Under the pieces are notes generated by a model. That model was not told where the DNA came from. It saw only the letters and a program-made list of their open reading frames with translations, and did no database searches. The translations under genes were made by a program, and so were the position numbers. From contig DAOVQI010000032.1 of the NCBI GenBank assembly GCA_030628785.1, forward strand, positions 1 through 14,197: a stretch of DNA of 14,197 nt, written 5' to 3'. The DNA comes from Bacteroidota bacterium (GTDB lineage: Bacteria; Bacteroidota; Bacteroidia; Bacteroidales; VadinHA17). Of the stretch, positions 7,502-12,672 are shown piece by piece; position 1 is the stretch's first letter; every line of letters begins with the position of its first letter.

Positions 7502-7684
7502 TTAAAATTGGCCATTAGTTACATCGGTCACCATCAATTTACGAAGCTCAGCGAGTTTTTTATCTCGTTCTTTACTATATTCGTCATGTTGCAAATAACC
7601 CTCCGACACCTCAAGTAAAGTATTGAGGTGCGTGATTTGTTTCATCAATTTCTTAGACTTTCGTTTGTTGAATAAGAATTTCAT
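7502..7684 (-). CDS. Small coiled-coil protein, 60 aa
   Basis: Not recognised. Start overlaps the stop of the Spo11-like gene in an ATGA arrangement (7681-7684), a strong sign of translational coupling and of a real gene. The sequence is charged and helical throughout (KLMKQITHLNTLLEVSEGY), consistent with a short coiled coil. Tight coupling suggests a partner or regulator of the Spo11-like protein. Confidence 0.62.
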   Translation of the reverse strand: MKFLFNKRKSKKLMKQITHLNTLLEVSEGYLQHDEYSKERDKKLAELRKLMVTDVTNGQF

Positions 7685-9018
7685 TTTGTTCTAATCATTG
7701 GCAATCTCTTGTAACCAGTTTTGTCATATTGAAATTTTTTATAATAGTTCAATTGTTTCAAATAATCCCTGTTACTATCAAACAAAAAATCATCACTTTC
7801 CTCGATTAATTCATGTTCTGGTAATGGTTCATAATCCATCGTATAAACTTCTTTATCCAATTCATTACTCATTTTTGAATACAATACCTTTGTTTGTTCT
7901 GAAATTTTTTCAACACGATCTTCAAATTCGTTTTTTATTCTGGTATATTCCCCAAAAAGTTTATCATATTCTTCTTCATAATTTTCAGCAATTTGTCCCT
8001 CAATATCTACTAATTGGTCTTGTATATCACTTACTAATTCTTCAACTTTATCAGTCTGTTCCTGATTTTTTTCATAATATGGCGAAATATAAGATTTTAC
8101 AATTTTAACTAATTCCCCAGGGTGTAATGCTTCCAATGCATCCAATTCTGTTATACCTTCGCCGTATTGATCCTCAAACTTTGTATGGCGTTCTTCACCT
8201 GGTGCTTTTGGTAGTTTGTATTTTATACATTGCTTTTCAGTCAATACAATTTGCTCCAATTTTATATCTAATCCATCATCTGCCGTAGCAAGAAAATATT
8301 CAACTTTACGAGCAACGGCCACAGGGATTGATTTACCTGAGTTATCAAAATCAGAAATATAAAATATTCTTAACGCCTTGCCCCAGGCAGCTCGTTCCTT
8401 TAACATTTCATTAACCTGGGTGATTGATGCCTGTCCCATTCCTGCTGTGAAGTTTATTCCATATCTGGAACAGAACGGTTCTAATACATCATTCATAGTG
8501 CTTTTTTCACACCATAATTCTAATAAATAAGTTGATTGTTGTTCTGCAATTACATTATAACTTGGCTGTTCAGGAAAATCGCTTAAGCTAATATTAAAAT
8601 AATCACCTTCTTGTTGGTATACATCTATATTATCATATTTATTTTCTGTGTTTATAGTAGGTTTTTCATTCCTTCGATCATCAAAATTAGAAGCATCAAC
8701 AAAATTCAAATATCTTGCTGCTCTTGAAGCCTGATTCAAATAATCAAAGCATTTATCTGTGTTGGCATATATCTTGTTATTAGGCATCTTAACTGGCTGT
8801 TCCTGACTGATTAACTGGTAATGAATCCTGCGTATATGAACGCCTTTTTCATAACCAAAACGATCCCAAATATCTTTAAACCATTGTGCTTTTTCAATAT
8901 CTATTGGCGAGCCTTTGTAAAACGGATCATTTATTGTAGCCATAGCTAAAAAATCGCTGACTTTTCGTCCGGTACGCTTTGCTACTTTCTTAATTTCTTC
9001 ATAATTCCATTCCATCAC
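7681..9018 (-). CDS. Spo11 / topoisomerase VI subunit A-like protein
   Basis: 445 aa. The N-terminal winged-helix-like part contains HIRRIHYQLIS; RRIHY (63-67) matches the R-x-I-x-Y motif that holds the catalytic tyrosine of TopoVI-A and Spo11, making Tyr67 the candidate nucleophile. A Toprim domain follows: WCEKS supplies Glu171 and YISDFDNSGKS supplies the DxD pair (Asp223, Asp225) for Mg2+. Residues about 300-390 are charged and form a probable coiled coil. Known family activity is a Mg-dependent double-strand break with covalent tyrosine linkage, normally with a GHKL ATPase subunit B; no such gene is present in the window. Possible jobs are DNA relaxation, break formation for recombination, or processing of replication intermediates. 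The start chosen is the first of two adjacent Mets. Co-directional with and coupled to the 60-aa gene. Confidence 0.75.
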   Translation of the reverse strand: MMEWNYEEIKKVAKRTGRKVSDFLAMATINDPFYKGSPIDIEKAQWFKDIWDRFGYEKGVHIRRIHYQLISQEQPVKMPNNKIYANTDKCFDYLNQASRAARYLNFVDASNFDDRRNEKPTINTENKYDNIDVYQQEGDYFNISLSDFPEQPSYNVIAEQQSTYLLELWCEKSTMNDVLEPFCSRYGINFTAGMGQASITQVNEMLKERAAWGKALRIFYISDFDNSGKSIPVAVARKVEYFLATADDGLDIKLEQIVLTEKQCIKYKLPKAPGEERHTKFEDQYGEGITELDALEALHPGELVKIVKSYISPYYEKNQEQTDKVEELVSDIQDQLVDIEGQIAENYEEEYDKLFGEYTRIKNEFEDRVEKISEQTKVLYSKMSNELDKEVYTMDYEPLPEHELIEESDDFLFDSNRDYLKQLNYYKKFQYDKTGYKRLPMIRTK

Positions 9019-9023
9019 TTCAA

Positions 9024-9125
9024 TTAAATTAAAAACGTCAGGATCATGAGAGGGAACTTACCTCCGGAGTCATTACTGATATCCAAATCCTGACGTGCAA
9101 ACAATATTTTTAAAGTTCTTCTCAT
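9024..9125 (-). CDS. Possible 33-aa small ORF in the Spo11-like gene leader
   Basis: ATG at 9125, stop at 9024-9026, six bases before the Spo11-like start. The peptide begins MRRTLKILFARQDLD and ends FPLMILTFLI, a basic start with a hydrophobic end. The perfect inverted repeat at 9035-9096 lies wholly within it. Either it is a leader peptide whose translation controls the hairpin, or the frame is open by chance across a structured RNA. No homologue is known to me. Confidence 0.3.
   Translation of the reverse strand: MRRTLKILFARQDLDISNDSGGKFPLMILTFLI
9035..9096 (-). promoter_or_regulatory. Long-range inverted repeat upstream of the Spo11-like gene
   Basis: ACGTCAGGAT (9035-9044) and ATCCTGACGT (9087-9096) are perfect 10-bp arms around 42 nt. 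The loop contains GAGG/CCTC pairing and the palindrome CTCCGGAG. On the minus strand the stem is followed by TTTTTAATT (9034 downwards), so the RNA could act as an attenuator just before the Spo11-like start at 9018. Confidence 0.55.
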
Positions 9126-9166
9126 CTATTAGTATATACGGATAATATTTTTAATAACTTTTAAAA

Positions 9167-9207
9167 GAAGGATCTGAGCAAACCTGCCCGGCTCTCTCAG
9201 ACCCTTC
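9167..9207 (-). promoter_or_regulatory. Strong hairpin after the 80-aa gene; possible terminator or processing site
   Basis: GAAGGATCTGAG (9167-9178) and CTCAGACCCTTC (9196-9207), 12-bp arms with a single G-U pair, and a 17-nt loop. On the minus strand it is followed by TTTTAAAAG, a weak T-run. It lies 48 bp after the 80-aa stop, so it may end or stabilise the upstream operon transcript. Confidence 0.55.
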
Positions 9208-9254
9208 ACATCATGTAAAAACTCAAAAAAAGGAAAAACACCATGAAAAGCTAA

Positions 9255-9497
9255 TTAGTTAAATATCTTCTGGAACAAATTCCTTTTTTTCAGTTCTGGA
9301 ACTGTTACCAAAATTTCTTTGTCAAGCTTCTCATATAAACTTTTCAATAATACATTTTGTTCCTGTAGCAGTTTCCTGACATCCAGCAAAAGAACAAAAT
9401 TGCAATCCAAAATTGTCACGCCATTTGGGTGAATACATTTAACTTTTTCATACAGCGCATTGATTGTTTCTTCGATATCATATTTTTCATCCATCAT
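9255..9497 (-). CDS. Unknown small helical protein, 80 aa
   Basis: Not recognised. Predominantly helical with heptad-like leucines (VLLLDVRKLLQEQNVLLKSL), so a small coiled coil is likely. The start overlaps the 3' end of the 351-aa gene by 11 bp, supporting translation from the same transcript. It is the last gene before the 236-bp structured gap. Confidence 0.6.
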   Translation of the reverse strand: MMDEKYDIEETINALYEKVKCIHPNGVTILDCNFVLLLDVRKLLQEQNVLLKSLYEKLDKEILVTVPELKKRNLFQKIFN

Positions 9498-10542
9498 TTT
9501 TATTTTTTAGTTCATTTGTTAATTCTTCTTTTTCACGATTAAGTTTTTCCTGAGCCACCGTCTGCTCATCAATCGCTTCCTTAGCGTCGACCTCCTGTTG
9601 TATCTTTGTTGTGCGCTTCATTTGAACTTTCTTTTCCGCTTCAACACTTGAGTGATTCAATACATCAGGTGGCCAAGCGAAAATTTGCATATCCTCGAAT
9701 CGTAATGAAAATAAATCCTTCCATTCAGGGTTTTGCTCAAAAAGTTTTTCCTTGATTTTAGGCCACAAATCACTGAATTCATCCTGCCGGGATTGTTTTT
9801 CCAACTTCACTTCCAATGCAAACTTTGCAGCACCAATCTTTGCACCCGCAAGATGCCACTGTTTTGCAAGTGCCGTGAAATCTGCGGCTGCCATTCCTAC
9901 ATACGGACTTCGTTTGTCAATTATGATTCGCAAGCCATTTTTGTTCGAACCAACTAATTGCCCGGTCAATTCGACCAATCTTCTATCCCGCATCAGTGGC
10001 TCACGACTCATTTTGAAGGCTCCGAGCAACTGTCGTTGTTTGTGGGCAACAGAATATGGAAACAGTGGCATCAGTTTCGGCTTCGGTTGTTTCAATGGTA
10101 ACTTTTTTAATCGTTCCTGAAAATCGCCCAATTCAGATATCCGAATATCCAGTTCAGCTTCAACTGCCAGTTTTTCTTCTTCCAATCTATCCGGCAATTT
10201 TTCCGGTTTGAAACAACCCATGTTGACTTGCTCCTGTTGGTAGTTGAGCAGCATTGTTTTGTATTCGGGCAATTTATCCTGAAGTATCGGAATCTGAGCT
10301 TGTCGGAACTCCTCAGCTTCTCGATAATAATAACGGCCAAATTCTTTCCTGCCTTTGTCGACAATACCTCCCCATTCCAAAATCAAACTTTTTAAAAAAT
10401 TTGGATCATTCCAATCGCCAGCATGGGTGAAACTCTTGCTCCTGGCTTGTGCGTTCAGTAAACTCTCCATTAGGAACCTATCGTAAAAATCATCATAAAT
10501 CTGATTTTCACCTCTTTTGTATCGTCTTGTTAAAGCTGCCAT
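9487..10542 (-). CDS. Unknown 351-aa protein with coiled-coil segments
   Basis: Not recognised. Residues about 65-150 are charged and helical (coiled coil likely). The middle (about 185-245), with IIIDKRSPYVGMAAADF and KIGAAKFALEVKLE, looks like a compact globular domain with alternating hydrophobics. WPPDVLNHSS is followed by a highly charged helical tail (300-351). No signal peptide or membrane segment, so cytoplasmic. Its ATG overlaps the stop of the 101-aa gene by one base (TGATG at 10540-10544), indicating translational coupling. It is the largest unknown of the element and a good candidate for a core replication or structural factor. Confidence 0.68.
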   Translation of the reverse strand: MAALTRRYKRGENQIYDDFYDRFLMESLLNAQARSKSFTHAGDWNDPNFLKSLILEWGGIVDKGRKEFGRYYYREAEEFRQAQIPILQDKLPEYKTMLLNYQQEQVNMGCFKPEKLPDRLEEEKLAVEAELDIRISELGDFQERLKKLPLKQPKPKLMPLFPYSVAHKQRQLLGAFKMSREPLMRDRRLVELTGQLVGSNKNGLRIIIDKRSPYVGMAAADFTALAKQWHLAGAKIGAAKFALEVKLEKQSRQDEFSDLWPKIKEKLFEQNPEWKDLFSLRFEDMQIFAWPPDVLNHSSVEAEKKVQMKRTTKIQQEVDAKEAIDEQTVAQEKLNREKEELTNELKNKNDG

Positions 10543-10847
10543 CAGAATTCAATATTTGGTATTAAAGATTCTTGTTCGCCTGGTTTTGTCGTTTCCTCTA
10601 TGACAGTCGTTCCACTGTCCAGCGCGTGTCGTTTCTTAGCCCTGTCAATTTCTTCCCGTATTGGTAGTGGTATTAGAAAATCACTCTCAACAGCATCCTG
10701 CTCAAGTTTAATGGCTTCCTCGAAAGTCATTGCACTTTCTTCCCGTTGAAATTCTGATGGTATCAGATGTTCTTCACTTTTTTCTTCTCCCGTCAAAACG
10801 TTTTTGACCGAGTAGATTTTCATTGTCGCTTTTGTTAGCTTTTCCAT
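10542..10847 (-). CDS. Unknown acidic protein, 101 aa
   Basis: Not recognised. Acidic, with a helical middle (MTFEEAIKLEQDAVESDF) and a loosely structured end. It overlaps the following 351-aa gene at TGATG and starts 36 bp after the HTH regulator gene, so the three form one transcriptional unit. A small chaperone- or adaptor-like partner of the 351-aa protein would fit the coupling, but this is inference. Confidence 0.6.
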   Translation of the reverse strand: MEKLTKATMKIYSVKNVLTGEEKSEEHLIPSEFQREESAMTFEEAIKLEQDAVESDFLIPLPIREEIDRAKKRHALDSGTTVIEETTKPGEQESLIPNIEF

Positions 10848-10883
10848 TTTTACATTGTTTTTTAGTTATTACTGTATAATTCC

Positions 10884-11285
10884 TTATTGTAATACATAAA
10901 GTCCGTTATTTGCTTGCGTAGACGCCTTAGTATCGTTGAATTTAGTTCTTTGCAACCGCGGATATCTTTCCTTTAACTGTTCGGTAACTCTTACCAGGTG
11001 TTGGATGAATTCCTTTCTAACATCATTATCCAGTCCGTAAATTTGTTCAAGCAATTTTTCTAATGTACGTTCAGCTTTTTTCGGTGTGCAAGACTTCCAA
11101 TGTATTGTTTCAACCCAGTCGATATTATGTCCGAGTATGCTTTCAAAACGTCGTTGCATTCGCCGACCTGGCTTTGTAACTCCGGTTTCAATTAGGCTTT
11201 GCAAGGCACATTGAATGCCTGTCAGCTTCTCAATTTCCGACATGCTGAGTTTCTTACTTTTGCGAACTTCTTTCAGTGTATTCAT
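10884..11285 (-). CDS. XRE-like HTH regulator, first gene of the long operon
   Basis: 133 aa from the preferred start MNTLKEVRKSKK. Residues 1-60 fit a Cro/C1-type helix-turn-helix: LKEVRKSKKLSMSEIEKLTG (helices 1-2) followed by CALQSLIETGVTKPG (recognition region). The remainder is helical (LEKLLEQIYGLDNDVRKEF), probably for oligomerisation. The frame is open to an upstream ATG at 11327, but that would add MGILVTFFYFKNSL and place the start inside the operator-like inverted repeat, so the internal Met is preferred. It lies first after a TAnnTTTG promoter (11391-11422), with dyads between, which is the layout of an autorepressor controlling the element's genes. Confidence 0.72.
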   Translation of the reverse strand: MNTLKEVRKSKKLSMSEIEKLTGIQCALQSLIETGVTKPGRRMQRRFESILGHNIDWVETIHWKSCTPKKAERTLEKLLEQIYGLDNDVRKEFIQHLVRVTEQLKERYPRLQRTKFNDTKASTQANNGLYVLQ

Positions 11286-11309
11286 TAATGAATTTTTAAA
11301 ATAAAAAAA

Positions 11310-11373
11310 AGTGACCAGTATCCCCATGTTTTAGTTTTGTTTTCATGGTATACCGACCACTTGATTAGTGATC
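11310..11373. promoter_or_regulatory. Operator-like dyads upstream of the HTH regulator
   Basis: Two overlapping symmetries. (1) GACCACT (11355-11361) and AGTGATC (11367-11373), 7-bp arms with one mismatch and a 5-bp spacer, just downstream of the -7 motif. (2) An imperfect long inverted repeat, AGTGACCAGTATCCCCATG (11310-11328) with CATGGTATACCGACCACT (11344-11361). AGTGA-type half-sites recur three times. Likely binding sites of the HTH protein encoded immediately downstream; the second could also form an mRNA leader hairpin. Confidence 0.5.
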
Positions 11374-11390
11374 TTCAAAAAATTACGACG

Positions 11391-11422
11391 CAAAGATAAG
11401 TATAGAAAACGAATTTTCCAAA
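11391..11422 (-). promoter_or_regulatory. Bacteroidota-type promoter for the minus-strand operon
   Basis: On the minus strand TTTG (11422-11419), 20 bp, then TATCTTTG (11398-11391), matching the Bacteroidota -33 TTTG and -7 TAnnTTTG consensus. The transcript would begin near 11384 and run through the operators to the HTH gene start at 11285. Confidence 0.7.
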
Positions 11423-11434
11423 TATTTCTTAATA

Positions 11435-11442
11435 TATTTTTG
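11435..11442 (+). promoter_or_regulatory. Possible -7 promoter element for the divergent + strand genes
   Basis: TATTTTTG fits TAnnTTTG, about 104 bp before the 91-aa gene start. No clear -33 TTTG lies 19-23 bp upstream, and the tract is very AT-rich, so a chance match is possible. Confidence 0.3.
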
Positions 11443-11490
11443 TTTTTTTATTAAAGAAATTTTTATTATTTTTAACTGGATTTAGTCTAA

Positions 11491-11518
11491 ATAAAAAAGG
11501 GGAGCTACGAACTCCCCT
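11491..11518 (-). terminator. Minus-strand terminator in the divergent intergenic region
   Basis: AGGGGAG (11498-11504) and CTCCCCT (11512-11518), 7-bp perfect stem with a 7-nt loop; on the minus strand it is followed by TTTTTTAT. It lacks a T-run on the + strand. It would stop leftward transcripts entering from the chromosome or an antisense RNA to the trio of small genes. Confidence 0.65.
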
Positions 11519-11545
11519 AAATGTCTCACTTAAAATTTAACAAGC

Positions 11546-11821
11546 ATGAAAAACAAAAAGCAAGACTCTACAAAGGTATCCATTTCGGATTATCCTGCAA
11601 ATTTCCACAAAAAAAGAAAAAGGACGCTTACCTGTTTCCGGCCGGATCCATCCAAAGAAAAATTAAACATCACGGTTCCACAGGGACGTGTCACCATCGA
11701 ATTATCCCGCTCAGGACTCCTCATGTATAGTTTTCCGAGTGGATTTGATGGAGGGTTAATTATGCAGTTTAAAATCCAGCATCACAAACAAATTGAAAAC
11801 TTTAAAAACGTGATGTCATGA
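11546..11821 (+). CDS. Unknown small protein, 91 aa, first of divergent trio
   Basis: Not recognised. Basic N-terminus, then a beta-rich stretch (KLNITVPQGRVTIELSRSG) and a short helical end. Its stop overlaps the next start as ATGA (11818-11821), the main support for it being a real gene. A competing frame beginning at 11521 (69 codons) lacks such coupling and is not called. Transcribed away from the rest of the element. Confidence 0.55.
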   Translation: MKNKKQDSTKVSISDYPANFHKKRKRTLTCFRPDPSKEKLNITVPQGRVTIELSRSGLLMYSFPSGFDGGLIMQFKIQHHKQIENFKNVMS

Positions 11822-12105
11822 GCAAAACGAAACAAAAACTCACTCTCAGATTCTTTTCAGGCATGTGGCTGGAACGACTGGAAGAAGAAATTGGTGAAAT
11901 TATCACCTCAATACAAAATGGTCAGATCACACATGACCGGGGAATTCATGAACTACGCAAAGCCAGCGAGGACATACACCAAATCTTTTGGGAATTGCAA
12001 CACAAGATCGAGCGGGCAAAATCCAATATCAGATCACTGCGACGATTGAAAGCAATGGATTTGCTTAAACCGGATGATGATATGGCTAAAATCAATAAGT
12101 CATGA
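11818..12105 (+). CDS. Unknown coiled-coil protein, 95 aa, second of divergent trio
   Basis: Not recognised. Helical and highly charged with heptad-like pattern (WLERLEEEIGEIITSIQNG and IFWELQHKIERAKSNIRSL), so a two-helix coiled coil is likely. Both ends overlap its neighbours by ATGA, so the three genes are translationally coupled. Cytoplasmic. Confidence 0.6.
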   Translation: MSKTKQKLTLRFFSGMWLERLEEEIGEIITSIQNGQITHDRGIHELRKASEDIHQIFWELQHKIERAKSNIRSLRRLKAMDLLKPDDDMAKINKS

Positions 12106-12245
12106 CAAATCTATTATTATTAACAATTATCTTGTTGCTCGTGATACTTGGTTTGTTCATGGCCAGCAACATTGGTCAGATCAAAAGTGATGTAAACGAA
12201 ACGTTACAATGTCTGAGAGAACTTACCAAGACTCGACAAACGTAA
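12102..12245 (+). CDS. Single-pass membrane peptide, 47 aa, third of divergent trio
   Basis: Begins MTNLLLLTIILLLVILGLFM, one strong transmembrane segment (about 3-20), followed by a short polar tail (QIKSDVNETLQCLRELTKTR). It starts inside the stop of the 95-aa gene (ATGA at 12102-12105) and ends 20 bp before a strong terminator. Small hydrophobic peptides of this type occur as toxins, holin-like proteins or membrane anchors; no specific family is recognised. Confidence 0.6.
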   Translation: MTNLLLLTIILLLVILGLFMASNIGQIKSDVNETLQCLRELTKTRQT

Positions 12246-12264
12246 ACCGGTTTGATGTAAACAA

Positions 12265-12300
12265 AAAACCCGGCTCCTTGAATGAAGTCGGGTTTTCTTT
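12265..12300. terminator. Bidirectional terminator at the right end of the element
   Basis: AAAACCCGGCT (12265-12275) pairs with AGTCGGGTTTT (12286-12296) with one G-U and a 10-nt loop; T-runs follow on both strands (TTTTCTTTT on +, TTTTTTGTTT on -). It ends the trio of + strand genes and also blocks transcription arriving from the chromosomal side. A 10-bp palindrome, AAACCGGTTT (12244-12253), overlaps the stop just before it. Confidence 0.8.
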
Positions 12301-12359
12301 TCATAGCATTAATCGTTAAACAGCTTCACGTACTCTGAAATCAATATTATACGACCTAT

Positions 12360-12416
12360 TTAGTTGCTTAAAAGCAACAAACTGACTAAAAAGATTAAGA
12401 GTTTACTGATTTTCAT
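12360..12416 (-). pseudogene. Severed 5' end of the deacetylase lipoprotein gene
   Basis: ATG at 12416 opens MKISKLLIFLVSLLLLSN then stop. The first 16 codons form a classic signal-peptide start; the codons after the core (AGC AAC TAA) are element DNA. Joining it through TTG CTT TTA to the deacetylase body at 1926 gives MKISKLLIFLVSLLLLTC, in frame, with the lipobox cysteine at residue 18. It now encodes only an 18-aa peptide but keeps the gene's original start region. Confidence 0.85.
12363..12378. other. attR core dyad (right element junction)
   Basis: GTTGCTT-AA-AAGCAAC, perfect 7-bp arms around a central AA (12370-12371), containing the 9-bp sequence shared with attL (12368-12376). A 2-bp centre between symmetric arms fits serine-recombinase crossover. 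AA reads TT on the other strand, so the dinucleotide is asymmetric and would fix insertion orientation. Confidence 0.83.
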
Positions 12417-12471
12417 ATTCCTATGGTTTTGTTAGTTAATATTTTTGGTTAAATCACGAAAAAACTATGTC

Positions 12472-12627
12472 AACCCTGACAGGGTTGTGAACCATTTTTT
12501 GAGTAAATCGAACAAAATGTCTCACGAGCAGGTTTGAACGATGGACTTGCCCCGTGAAATAAATCGTAGATTTAATGCGAAGCATTATTTCACGGGGTAA
12601 ATGCGAGCGAGTAACCCTGTCGGGGTT
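12472..12627. repeat. REP/MITE-like palindromic repeat, right copy
   Basis: Terminal arms AACCCTGACAGGGTT (12472-12486) and AACCCTGTCGGGGTT (12613-12627), inverted with one mismatch. Shares its ends and AATGTCTCAC with the copy at 63-156, but its middle is a different palindrome (12550-12597). It lies between the Gfo/Idh gene and the original start of the deacetylase gene, so the two copies bracketed that gene before the element arrived. Confidence 0.8.
12550..12597. repeat. Nested three-armed palindrome inside the right REP copy
   Basis: Perfect 13-bp arms CCCCGTGAAATAA (12550-12562) and TTATTTCACGGGG (12585-12597) enclose two adjoining hairpins, AAATC-gta-GATTT (12561-12573) and AATGC-gaa-GCATT (12574-12586), which would form a cruciform with two small arms. 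It is absent from the left copy, which has a different simple hairpin at that place. Confidence 0.75.
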
Positions 12628-12672
12628 AGAGTGAAACTTTAAACTTTCAAACAGTAGTGTTGTAAACTATTG

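Larger units (their letters stand above)
1930..12370. mobile_element. 10,441-bp serine-recombinase element inserted in a lipoprotein gene
   Basis: The limits follow from the duplicated 9-bp core and from restoration of one open frame when the interior is removed: ATG at 12416 through TTG CTT TTA, then ACC TGT of the deacetylase. Contents are two tandem serine recombinases, a candidate family-A-like polymerase, a Spo11/TopoVI-A-like protein, two HTH-type proteins, several unknown proteins and a divergent trio of tiny genes. No relaxase, coupling protein, secretion or virion gene was recognised. It is more AT-rich to the eye than the flanking chromosome, especially 4200-9500. It could be a cryptic integrative plasmid, a replicative transposon or a remnant of a larger mobilisable element. 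Confidence 0.88.

Noticed and set aside
11286..11327. Upstream ATG giving a 147-aa HTH regulator
   Set aside because: The extra 14 residues do not fit an XRE N-terminus and the codons lie in the operator-like inverted repeat; the internal Met at 11285 is preferred.
11521..11730. 69-codon + strand frame overlapping the 91-aa gene
   Set aside because: The 91-aa frame has the ATGA coupling to the next gene; this one ends without any link.
12337..12400. tRNA gene or tRNA fragment as attachment site
   Set aside because: No cloverleaf or CCA-end like sequence at either junction; the target is a protein gene.
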